A stretch of 16,680 nucleotides of DNA from Lachnospiraceae bacterium. Lineage in GTDB: Bacteria; Bacillota; Clostridia; Lachnospirales; Lachnospiraceae. Below the pieces are notes generated by a model. That model made no database searches. It saw only the letters and a list, made by a program, of their open reading frames with translations, and was not told where the DNA came from. This document shows, in pieces, positions 1-7,222 of this stretch (position 1 is its first letter; each line of letters begins with the position of its first letter). The position numbers and the translations under genes are program-made. The stretch lies in contig CAAFJI010000149.1 of NCBI GenBank assembly GCA_900763175.1, positions 1 to 16,680 of the forward strand. Direction: 5' to 3'.

Positions 1-13
1 AAGGGGACAGTTT

Positions 14-1363
14 ATGTTAGACATCAACACCAGCCAAAACAGAACAAGACATCTTTATATGGAGGTTTACGAATATTATAAAAAGCTGATTCTGGAGGGA
101 AAAATGGTGCCAGGAAGCAAAATGCCTTCCCTTAGAAAATGTTCCCAGGAATTAAAGCTTTCTCGAACCACCATTGAGACAGCCTACCTTCAGCTTGCGG
201 CAGACGGCTATATCATTGCCAAGGCCCAAAGTGGCTATTATGTAACAGAAATTGCCTCTCATCACCATATCACAAATGTCACCGGCAAATCGCAAAAAAA
301 ACATTATCAATACGACCTTGCTTCCTCTGGCGTAGATAAAGAGAGCTTTCGTTTTGACCTGTGGAGCCGCTATATGAAAAGCGCCCTGCGCCAGAATGAA
401 AGAATGCTTACCTATGGAGAGCCACAGGGAGAGCCTGATTTCAGGGAGACTCTGGCTGCCTATATCCGGGAAAGGAGAAACATTCTCTGTTCTCCTGACG
501 ATATTGTGGTCGGCGCCAGTTTTCAAAGCCTCCTGCAGATTCTTTGTCCCCTTATCCGGGAAGCATATCCGGATTTTAAAAACGTATCCTTTCCCACTCC
601 TTCTTTTATCCATGGAAGCACCATATTCCAGGACTTTGGTTATGACATCCACTATCGCAACAAGGATTGTGATGTCGTTTACGTTTCCCCGGCCCATATG
701 ACAAAGTGGGGAGAAATCATGCCGGTAAAGCGTCGTCTGGAACTTTTGAAATATGCACAGGAGCGACATCACCTGGTAATCGAGGACGACTTTGAAAATG
801 AGTTTGTCTATTTTCAGAAACCTACTCCTTCTCTTTTTAGCCTTTCCGGAGGCCAGGGCGTTGTTTATATCGGCTCTTTCTCCAGACTGCTGCTTCCTTC
901 CATCCGAATCAGCTTTATCGTGCTGCCTCCGGAGCTTCTCACCCTGTACCGGCGGAAGGCAGACTGCTACAATCAGACCGCTTCCAAGGCTGAACAGATC
1001 GCACTGTGCCAGTTTATCCGTGACGGCCACCTTGCTGCCCAGACCAGAAGGCTGAAAAGGCTTTATTCTGCAAAGCTGAAGCAGCTTCGTGCTGTTGTCC
1101 GGCAGGTATTTGGCTCTGACTGCAGGATCCAGAACGGCTCTGCCGGAACCAGTCTGGCCCTCACCCTGCCCTGTACCAAAGGTGGAGAAGAAATAAAAAT
1201 GCAGGCCCTTGCAAAAGGCCTGCACCTTCAGATCTTAAAGGAAACCGCCACAGAAGTGACCGTACTTCTCTCCTGCTCTTCCCTGCCGGTTTCCGACTTT
1301 CTTCCAGCCTGCCAGATGCTGCAGGAAGTGCTGGATGAAGAAATCACCCTCTGTCATTATTGA
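14..1363 (+). CDS. MocR/GabR-family transcriptional regulator with altered PLP site
   Basis: A 449-residue protein with a GntR-type winged helix-turn-helix at about residues 11-80 (PSLRKCSQELKLSRTTIETAY and then GYIIAKAQSGYYV) joined by a linker to a fold-type I aminotransferase-like domain from about residue 110 to the end. That is the MocR/GabR/PdxR architecture and usual length. In this family the second domain binds PLP as an effector sensor, and the first binds DNA. Recognisable landmarks are GEPQGEPDFRETLAAYI, the acidic EDDFENEF at 257-264 and GSFSRLLLPSIR. The last is normally (T/S)FSK with the Schiff-base lysine; here codon 291 (884-886, aga) is Arg. The usual Tyr of EDDY is Phe260. 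Asp258, expected to face the pyridine nitrogen, is kept. A ribosome site AAGGGG at 2-7 precedes the ATG. The gene converges on cbiC and overlaps its 3' end by 20 bp, so it need not regulate the cobalamin operon. Its target is unknown and any promoter lies left of the window. Confidence 0.9.
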   Translation: MLDINTSQNRTRHLYMEVYEYYKKLILEGKMVPGSKMPSLRKCSQELKLSRTTIETAYLQLAADGYIIAKAQSGYYVTEIASHHHITNVTGKSQKKHYQYDLASSGVDKESFRFDLWSRYMKSALRQNERMLTYGEPQGEPDFRETLAAYIRERRNILCSPDDIVVGASFQSLLQILCPLIREAYPDFKNVSFPTPSFIHGSTIFQDFGYDIHYRNKDCDVVYVSPAHMTKWGEIMPVKRRLELLKYAQERHHLVIEDDFENEFVYFQKPTPSLFSLSGGQGVVYIGSFSRLLLPSIRISFIVLPPELLTLYRRKADCYNQTASKAEQIALCQFIRDGHLAAQTRRLKRLYSAKLKQLRAVVRQVFGSDCRIQNGSAGTSLALTLPCTKGGEEIKMQALAKGLHLQILKETATEVTVLLSCSSLPVSDFLPACQMLQEVLDEEITLCHY

Positions 1364-1985
1364 TCATATACAACAGCGCATTGCAGATGCAGGCCGCAAT
1401 ATTGGAGCCTCCTTTTCGCCCTCTTGCCACAATATAAGGCACATCCGCTTTCATGATCAGCTCCTTTGACTGAACCACATTTACAAACCCAACCGGTACT
1501 CCGATGATCAGTTCCGGAGCGATCTTTTTATCCTGGATCAGCTCGTAGAGCCTTACCAGTGCCGTAGGTGCATTTCCAATGGCAAAGATCAGCTTTTTAT
1601 CCAGTCCCGCAGCCTTGTCCATGCTGGCTGTGGCTCTGGTAGAGCCCTTCTCCCTTGCAATCTTTGCTACATCCTCATCAGACATAAAACAGTAAACCTC
1701 CCCTCCATACCGGGAAAGGGCACGTTTGTTGATCCCAGCCTTTGCCATCTGGGTATCTGTCACGATACAGGCCCCCTCTTTTATGGCATTCATGGCCTTT
1801 TCCACCGCATTTTCCGAAAAGCACAGATTTTTCGCATAATCGAAGTCTGCACTTGTATGGATACACCGCTTTACGATCAGCTCAGTTCCCGGGACAAGGG
1901 GAGTATCTCCCAGCTCCTCTGTAATGATCTCAAAGCTTCTTTTCTCAATGTCCATTGGTTTTACATTTTCAAGCTCCACCTTCAT
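1344..1985 (-). CDS. cbiC: Cobalt-precorrin-8 methylmutase
   Basis: A 213-residue CbiC/CobH protein, the usual size. It moves the C11 methyl group to C12, turning cobalt-precorrin-8 into cobyrinate, the last ring step before amidation. The active-site His falls in KRCIHTSADFDY (His43), the same position as the catalytic His43 of Pseudomonas denitrificans CobH. The C-terminal GVPVGFVNVVQSKE and the glycine-rich ARGRKGGSNIAACICNALL are also characteristic. The ATG is preceded by AGGAGAGGA at 1992-2000. It is the last gene of the operon, 57 nt after cbiP, and its stop lies inside the 3' end of the convergent mocR-type gene. No terminator with a U-run is visible after it. Confidence 0.96.
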   Translation of the reverse strand: MKVELENVKPMDIEKRSFEIITEELGDTPLVPGTELIVKRCIHTSADFDYAKNLCFSENAVEKAMNAIKEGACIVTDTQMAKAGINKRALSRYGGEVYCFMSDEDVAKIAREKGSTRATASMDKAAGLDKKLIFAIGNAPTALVRLYELIQDKKIAPELIIGVPVGFVNVVQSKELIMKADVPYIVARGRKGGSNIAACICNALLYMINNDRG

Positions 1986-2042
1986 TTGTTTTCCTCTCCT
2001 GTATTAGATGGTGTTGGAGCAGGTTCTGAAAAGCAGTCCCGC

Positions 2043-3551
2043 TCAGACACCTTTCTCTAAGATTTCATAAATTTTCTCCATATCCAGATGCTTCCGCAGC
2101 TCCTCTGCCAGAATATCATACTGGGTTTCTTTAAATGCCTGGAAATCCATACCTGTCATATCTGATACGTCAATCCCCTTCTTTTCCCCGATGATTTTCA
2201 CGATTGCTTCTGCTACGGCCTCTTTGTCAAATACTCCGTGGACATAGGTTCCGCACACATTTTCCAGATAGCCGCCATCTGCTTTTTGTTCTCCGCTTAC
2301 ACTGTCCTGGATCCGGGTAACAGATTTGGCATTTCCCTTCAGCACGGTTTCCCCCATGTGGATCTCATAGCCTTCCAGCCTGGTGTCCTTAAGAGGTGCA
2401 AACACTCCTGTGATCTCTCCAAACCGTCCCTCCACCCTTGTCCTTGTTTTTTTCTCTGCAAACACGGTGTCCATAGGAAGAAGTCCCATTCCTTTTATGG
2501 TCCCCCCGGCTTCCACACCATGAGGATCACTTAAGGTTTCTCCCAGCATCTGGTAACCGCCGCAGATGCCAAAAATCAACTTTCCCTTGGCAGCCTCCTT
2601 TAATATCAAAGCCTCCAGGCCATTTTCCCTCATCCACAGGAGATCCTCCATGGTGTTCTTTGTTCCGGGAAGAAGGATCATATCCGGATTTCCAAGTTCC
2701 TGGGTGTTTTTCACATAGCGAAGGGAAACACCTGGAATACTTTCCAGAGGATTGAAGTCTGTAAAATTAGAAATCCTGGGCACACGGATTACTGCAATGT
2801 CAATCAGATCGACCGTTCTCTTTGTCTCAAAGCGCTCCGTCAGGCTGTCCTCATCCTCCACCTGAATGTTCAGATAAGGAGCAACTCCAACTACAGGAAT
2901 CCCGCTTCGCTCCTCCAGCATTTCTACCCCTGGATCCAGAATGGTCTTATCTCCGCGGAATTTGTTAATGATCAGGCCTTTGACCATCTTTTTTTCATCC
3001 TCTTCCAGAAGCATCACCGTTCCAATGAGCTGGGCAAAAACACCGCCTCTGTCAATATCTCCCACAAGAAGGACAGGTGCACCGGCCATTTTTGCCATTC
3101 CCATATTTACAATATCATCACTCTTCAGATTGATTTCAGCAGGACTTCCCGCTCCTTCTATAACAATAATATCATTTTCAGCAGCCAAGGCATTGTATGC
3201 CTTCATGATGTCCGGCACCAGCTTCTTTTTATACTTAAAATAGTCCCTGGCACTCATATTTCCCAGCACCTCACCATTTACGATCACCTGGGATCCAGTG
3301 TCATTGGTGGGCTTTAAAAGAATGGGATTCATAAGAACAGAAGGAGCGATTCCAGCAGCCTCGGCCTGCATCACCTGTGCCCTTCCCATTTCCAGCCCTT
3401 CCTTTGTAATAAAGGAATTTAATGCCATATTCTGTGATTTAAAAGGTGCCACACGGTACCCGTCCTGCCTGAAGATCCTGCAAAGTCCTGCTGCAAGAAG
3501 GCTTTTCCCTGCATTGGACATGGTTCCCTGCACCATGATTGCTTTTGCCAA
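2043..3551 (-). CDS. cbiP: Cobyric acid synthase (glutamine-hydrolysing)
   Basis: CbiP/CobQ amidates side chains b, d, e and g of adenosylcobyrinate a,c-diamide, using glutamine and ATP. The 502-residue product is the normal family length. It has the N-terminal dethiobiotin-synthetase-like ATP domain (VQGTMSNAGKS at 7-17, FKSQNMALNS at 37-46) and a C-terminal type 1 glutaminase domain with Cys330 in FGICGGYQMLG and His438 in GTYVHGVFD. The start is taken as TTG at 3551: homologues begin with M-AKAIMVQGT at this point, and AGAGGAGG at 3560-3567 sits 8 nt upstream. The reading frame stays open to an ATG at 3767, but that extension runs through the palindromic repeat at 3615-3777 and is unlike any CbiP. 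It lies between cobD and cbiC in the operon. Confidence 0.95.
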   Translation of the reverse strand: MAKAIMVQGTMSNAGKSLLAAGLCRIFRQDGYRVAPFKSQNMALNSFITKEGLEMGRAQVMQAEAAGIAPSVLMNPILLKPTNDTGSQVIVNGEVLGNMSARDYFKYKKKLVPDIMKAYNALAAENDIIVIEGAGSPAEINLKSDDIVNMGMAKMAGAPVLLVGDIDRGGVFAQLIGTVMLLEEDEKKMVKGLIINKFRGDKTILDPGVEMLEERSGIPVVGVAPYLNIQVEDEDSLTERFETKRTVDLIDIAVIRVPRISNFTDFNPLESIPGVSLRYVKNTQELGNPDMILLPGTKNTMEDLLWMRENGLEALILKEAAKGKLIFGICGGYQMLGETLSDPHGVEAGGTIKGMGLLPMDTVFAEKKTRTRVEGRFGEITGVFAPLKDTRLEGYEIHMGETVLKGNAKSVTRIQDSVSGEQKADGGYLENVCGTYVHGVFDKEAVAEAIVKIIGEKKGIDVSDMTGMDFQAFKETQYDILAEELRKHLDMEKIYEILEKGV

Positions 3552-3559
3552 AATCCATT

Positions 3560-3567
3560 CCTCCTCT
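3560..3567 (-). promoter_or_regulatory. Ribosome binding site deciding the cbiP TTG start
   Basis: AGAGGAGG on the minus strand lies 8 nt before the TTG at 3551. No comparable site precedes the upstream in-frame ATG at 3767, which lies within the repeat element. This fixes the CbiP N-terminus at its conserved AKAIMVQGT. Confidence 0.85.
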
Positions 3568-3614
3568 GTATAAAAGTCCTGTATCTGCTCCCTGGGACAA
3601 ATCTCCCGCCAGCT

Positions 3615-3777
3615 AGAGCGTGTTTGGAAAATGCTTCCTGCAAGATGTGCGTCACAGTTTGTGGGAAATTTGTCCCGGATGAGGGCGTCGTAGCGGGCTA
3701 CGACAACCGAATTCGGGACAAAAGTCCCGCAAAATGGGGCGTGCAGATTGCAGGAATGATTTTTCAAACACGCTCTG
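3615..3777. repeat. 163-bp imperfect palindromic element (MITE- or REP-like)
   Basis: The two arms are inverted copies of each other over almost the whole length. The outermost 11 bases, AGAGCGTGTTT at 3615-3625, are repeated exactly in reverse complement at 3767-3777. Further matches follow inward (TTCCTGCAA, GGGA, TTGTCCCG), and the centre is GTCGTAG at 3687-3693 with CTACGAC at 3698-3704 around a CGGG loop. About three quarters of arm positions match, and several mismatches would be G-U pairs in RNA. It fills most of the gap between the cobD stop (3787) and the cbiP ribosome site (3567), and has no convincing coding content. Exact terminal repeats point to a small non-autonomous mobile element, or a dispersed palindromic repeat. 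I see no clear target-site duplication and no second copy in the window. Confidence 0.88.
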
Positions 3778-3786
3778 GGGCATACT

Positions 3787-4821
3787 CTATAACTCTTTTA
3801 ACGCCTGAATCAGCTTTTCATTTTCCTCATGCATCTTCACTGCCACCCGGTAATATCCTTTTGAAAGCCCGGTATAATTGCTGCAGTCACGAATAAGTAT
3901 CTTCTTTTTCTCCAGCTGCTCATACAAATTCTCCGATCCCTCAAAAAACACATAATTTGCCATAGAAGGATACACCTTATATCCAAGAACCTCTATTTCC
4001 TTTTTTAGATAGGCTGCCTCTTTAAAGGTAATCTGCCTGCCTTCCTCTACGTATGCCTTTTCTTCCAGGGCTGCAAGACCTGCTGCCTGGGCCATGGATG
4101 AAACATTCCAGGGCTGACATACGCTTTCTATTTTTTCCAGAAGCTCTTTATTACCGCAAAGACCATAGCCCAGTCTCACCCCGGCTATGGCATAACGCTT
4201 TGTAAATGCTTTCAAAAGAAACAGATTCTTATACTCTTCCAAAAATGCTTTCAAAGTATATTTCTCCGGCTCCGGAACGAAATCCAGGAAGCATTCATCC
4301 ACAACCAGAAAGATTTCCAATTCCTGGCAGCGCTTTAAAATCCCCTCCAAAACAGGCCGCTCTATGAGGATTCCGGTAGGATTGTTTGGATTACAAAGAA
4401 AAACCACATCCAGCTCCGGCTTCAAAGACTTTATGAAATCCTCTTTCAGGGCAAACTGTTTCTCTCTATCCAAAGGAAAAAAATCCACCTGGCAATCCAC
4501 GCTGTGCAATGCCTGCTGGTACTCTGCAAAGGTAGGGGCAGGAATAAGAGCCTTCCTCGGTTTCAGCCCCCGGCAAAGGGAAAAGATTATTTCTGCTGCA
4601 CCATTTCCGCAGACCACCTGCTCCTTTTTTACCTGCTCGTACTTTGCAATGGCTTCTTTCAGGGGTGCACAGCCCACCTGTGGATAATCGTTTATATGAT
4701 CCAGGCTTTCGATAATTGCCTCCTTTACCCTAAGAGGCGTGCCCAGGGGATTGCAGTTGGCCGAAAAATCAATACAGCCAGCATGATGGTACACATCCCC
4801 TCCATGTATATGTTTTTCCAT
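3787..4821 (-). CDS. cobD: L-threonine-O-3-phosphate decarboxylase (CobD, PLP-dependent)
   Basis: A 344-residue fold-type I PLP enzyme resembling Salmonella CobD along its length: HGGDVY near the N-terminus, DFSANCNPLG at 18-27, CNPNNPTG at 143-150, DECFLDF, Lys208 in LKAFTKRYAIAGVRLGY as the PLP lysine, and Arg325 in GYYRVAVK as the expected substrate phosphate/carboxylate contact. CobD decarboxylates threonine phosphate to (R)-1-amino-2-propanol phosphate, the linker that CbiB attaches. Histidinol-phosphate aminotransferase has the same fold, but HGGD, SANCNPLG and the cobalamin neighbours favour CobD. I chose the ATG at 4821. An in-frame TTG at 4827 is better spaced from AGGA (4836-4839), so a start two codons earlier is possible. 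The gene follows cbiB by about 20 nt. Confidence 0.9.
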   Translation of the reverse strand: MEKHIHGGDVYHHAGCIDFSANCNPLGTPLRVKEAIIESLDHINDYPQVGCAPLKEAIAKYEQVKKEQVVCGNGAAEIIFSLCRGLKPRKALIPAPTFAEYQQALHSVDCQVDFFPLDREKQFALKEDFIKSLKPELDVVFLCNPNNPTGILIERPVLEGILKRCQELEIFLVVDECFLDFVPEPEKYTLKAFLEEYKNLFLLKAFTKRYAIAGVRLGYGLCGNKELLEKIESVCQPWNVSSMAQAAGLAALEEKAYVEEGRQITFKEAAYLKKEIEVLGYKVYPSMANYVFFEGSENLYEQLEKKKILIRDCSNYTGLSKGYYRVAVKMHEENEKLIQALKEL

Positions 4822-4840
4822 TTTCAATTCTCTTTTCCTA

Positions 4841-5812
4841 CTAAATTTTCCAGAAAAACCACACCAGCATCCTCACACTGCAGAACAAGATGGCACCCAC
4901 AATACACGTTGCATACAAAAGCCGATTTGCACGGGGAATGTCTTCTATTTCCACCGGACGGACAGGATCTCCTATGGTAGGTTTTTCATACAGCTTACCG
5001 AAATAATAGGCATTTCCCGCCAGCTGGACACCCAGGGCACCAGCCATGGCTGCTTCTGTCTGTGCAGAGTTGGGACTTGCGTGGTTGCGGCGGTCCCTTC
5101 TGTATATTTTCACTGCGTTTTTGGTATCCATTCCTACAAACACGGTAGAAAGGGCCATCAGCCAGCCGGAAATCCTCGCCGGGATAAAGTTTGCCACATC
5201 ATCCAGCTTCGCTGCACACCGGCCAAAATACAGATACTTTTCATTTTTATAACCCAGCATGGAATCCATAGTATTCACGCCCTTATACAAGAACATCAGC
5301 GGCACTCCGCCAATTGCCATATAGAGCATGGGTGCAATGATTCCATCAGAAGAATTCTCAGCCACCGTTTCCACTGCTGCTTTCGTAACTCCTGTTTCTG
5401 TGAGATCTCTGGTATCACGGCCTACGATCATGGAAACGGCATATCTTGCTTCTTCAATGGTTCCGTTTTTCAAGCGGTCGTATACCTTCATACTCTCCTT
5501 CTTCAAAGACCTGGTAGCAAGAAGCTGTCCGCACCAGAAGATTTCCAGTACAAAGCCTGCCCAGAACTGCCAGCCATAAAGAAGTTTCAAAATCCAAAAA
5601 GGAACTCCAAAGGTCAGCACACACACAAGAAGCACCTCCAGAGCACCTCCTGCCAGCTCTCCTCCATGACTTTTGGGAAACAGCCGCCGTATTCCTTTTT
5701 CCAGAATGCTGATCAGCTTTCCGATGAGACATACAGGATGATACAGCCATCTTGGATCCCCTATAATAAGGTCCAGAAGAAAGCCTGCAGGCAAAGCCAA
5801 TAATCGTATCAT
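4841..5812 (-). CDS. cbiB: Adenosylcobinamide-phosphate synthase
   Basis: A 323-residue integral membrane protein of the CbiB/CobD(Pseudomonas) family, of normal length. It joins cobyric acid to aminopropanol phosphate at the membrane. Family marks are GFLLDLIIGDPRWLYHPV at 11-28, the cytoplasmic segment with VGRDT and AVETVAENSSDGIIAP, and the strongly conserved DRRNHASPNSAQTEAAMAG near residue 240. Hydrophobic stretches at the N-terminus, about 58-95, about 160-180, about 215-225 and the last 25 residues are the probable membrane segments. The ATG at 5812 is 3 nt after the cbiA stop, with its ribosome site (GGAGAAG) inside the cbiA tail, which implies translational coupling. cobD follows directly, matching substrate supply and use. 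Confidence 0.95.
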   Translation of the reverse strand: MIRLLALPAGFLLDLIIGDPRWLYHPVCLIGKLISILEKGIRRLFPKSHGGELAGGALEVLLVCVLTFGVPFWILKLLYGWQFWAGFVLEIFWCGQLLATRSLKKESMKVYDRLKNGTIEEARYAVSMIVGRDTRDLTETGVTKAAVETVAENSSDGIIAPMLYMAIGGVPLMFLYKGVNTMDSMLGYKNEKYLYFGRCAAKLDDVANFIPARISGWLMALSTVFVGMDTKNAVKIYRRDRRNHASPNSAQTEAAMAGALGVQLAGNAYYFGKLYEKPTIGDPVRPVEIEDIPRANRLLYATCIVGAILFCSVRMLVWFFWKI

Positions 5813-5815
5813 AAT

Positions 5816-7222
5816 TTATTCTTCTCCTCTTCCAGCCCTGTACTCCAGACATTTTTTCAAAAAAGCCTTTGGAATACGTGGATTTGCGTAGTAATAAAAA
5901 TGGGGATAACCCGCCAGCATTCTGTCCGTGCCGTGAATACACTCCCAGCTGCGGCTGCTTAGGGGCTTCTTCGCACGAAAGCTTTCCCCACAGTTATCAG
6001 AATCAAAATAATGAAATTCATGGGCAGGAGTGAGGCCAAGATCCCCCTCTCCCAGAACCGGAATCTTCCTGCCATCTGCATCCAGGTTTTGCTCCAATGT
6101 AATATAGCCAAACCTGGTAAGCCTTGGGGTGCGCCAGGTTTTTCCCGGAATCACACCTGTCATCTTATAAAGCTTCCCGTCCATTCCCTCCATCTGTTCA
6201 TGGAGATACATGAAGCCGCCGCACTCTGCCAGACAGGGCATTCCTCCTCCTATGGCACTTCGGATTTCTTCCCGGATGGCTTCATTTTCTTCCAAAGCCT
6301 TTCCATTCAATTCCGGATAGCCTCCATAAAGGAGTAGTCCATCCAGCTTTTCCGGCAGTCTTCTGTCTGTCAATGGGGAAAAAGGCACAAGTGTTGCACC
6401 CATTTCCCGCAAAAGCTCCAGATTATCCTCATAAAAAAAGCAAAAGGCAGCGTCCCTGGCAATGCCAATCCGCAGCTCTTTTGGGCTTTTCCAGGAAATA
6501 CCGGAGGGCTCCTCCCAGGATAACTCTGGGGCCTCCTCTGCCAGCTTTAAAATCTCCTCTATATCCAGACTTTTTTCCAGAACCTGGGACAGCTTCCACA
6601 GCCTCTCCTTCAGCTGGGGAATCTCCTCTGGCAGCACCAGTCCGAGATGCCGGCTCTCTATCACGCAGTCCTCTACCTTCGGCACATAACCCAGCACTGA
6701 AATCCCAAGCTCCTTTTCCACCAGCTCCTTCATCCTGGGATAAAGCATAGGTGACATCTGATTAAAGATTACACCTTTTATATTACTGTCCTTTTTATAC
6801 TCCATAAATCCCCTGATGTAGGCACAAAGGGAAAGGCTCATTCCCTTGCTGTTTACGATCAGGATCACCGGTGTTTCCGTAACTCTTGCCAGGTCATAGG
6901 CACTTGCCGTTGTGGTAGTTCCTGCCACACCGTCATAAAAACCCATGACCCCTTCCATTACTGCAATCTCACAGTCTGCTCCGTTTTTTCCAAGAAGATA
7001 CCTGGTAAGCTCCTCTCTGGAAAAAAAGGTATCCAGATTTCGGGACTTTGTGCCAATCACACGGGTATGGAACATAGGATCAATATAATCCGGGCCGCAT
7101 TTAAAGGATGCCACTTTTTTCTCTCTGTTTACCAGAACCTGCAAAAGGCCACAGGTAATCAGGGTCTTTCCGCTTCCGCTTGCTCCTGCCGCCAGCAGGA
7201 TCCTGGGCAGTTTTCTTTTCAT
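5816..7222 (-). CDS. cbiA: Cobyrinate a,c-diamide synthase
   Basis: A 468-residue CbiA/CobB protein, the normal length. It amidates the a and c acetates of cobyrinate with glutamine and ATP. The N-terminal ATP domain shows a P-loop at 13-20 (GASGSGKT), FKCGPDYIDPMFH at 40-52 and VMEGVMGFYDG at 89-98. The C-terminal glutaminase domain has LYGGYPELN at 298-306, catalytic Cys334 in CLAECGGFMYL, TPAHEFHY at 398-405 and a His at 441 in GYPHFYYYANP, near where the second catalytic residue is expected. The start ATG overlaps the stop of cbiJET by four bases (ATGA at 7219-7222), a classic coupled junction. The ribosome site is AGAGG upstream. Confidence 0.95.
   Translation of the reverse strand: MKRKLPRILLAAGASGSGKTLITCGLLQVLVNREKKVASFKCGPDYIDPMFHTRVIGTKSRNLDTFFSREELTRYLLGKNGADCEIAVMEGVMGFYDGVAGTTTTASAYDLARVTETPVILIVNSKGMSLSLCAYIRGFMEYKKDSNIKGVIFNQMSPMLYPRMKELVEKELGISVLGYVPKVEDCVIESRHLGLVLPEEIPQLKERLWKLSQVLEKSLDIEEILKLAEEAPELSWEEPSGISWKSPKELRIGIARDAAFCFFYEDNLELLREMGATLVPFSPLTDRRLPEKLDGLLLYGGYPELNGKALEENEAIREEIRSAIGGGMPCLAECGGFMYLHEQMEGMDGKLYKMTGVIPGKTWRTPRLTRFGYITLEQNLDADGRKIPVLGEGDLGLTPAHEFHYFDSDNCGESFRAKKPLSSRSWECIHGTDRMLAGYPHFYYYANPRIPKAFLKKCLEYRAGRGEE

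Noticed and set aside
152..1225. 357-residue open frame antisense to the regulator gene
   Set aside because: It is a shadow of the opposite strand: no family motifs, cysteine- and serine-rich composition, while the plus-strand frame has clear domains.
1298..1343. Nested inverted repeats near the end of the regulator gene (TTTCTT..AAGAAA, CCAG..CTGG, CCTGC..GCAGG) as a bidirectional terminator for the convergent genes
   Set aside because: The stems are interrupted by bulges, the sequence is coding, and no T-run follows on either strand.
3552..3767. N-terminal 72-residue extension of CbiP from the ATG at 3767
   Set aside because: It is a translation of the palindromic repeat plus spacer, has no ribosome site, and precedes the conserved CbiP N-terminus at a well-spaced TTG.
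3601..3790. Target-site duplication flanking the palindromic element
   Set aside because: The bases outside the terminal repeats (..CCAGCT and GGGGCATA..) show no direct repeat longer than chance.
3787..4821. Histidinol-phosphate aminotransferase (HisC) for the PLP enzyme
   Set aside because: Same fold, but HGGD and SANCNPLG near the start, the overall resemblance to CobD, and the cobalamin operon context favour threonine-phosphate decarboxylase.
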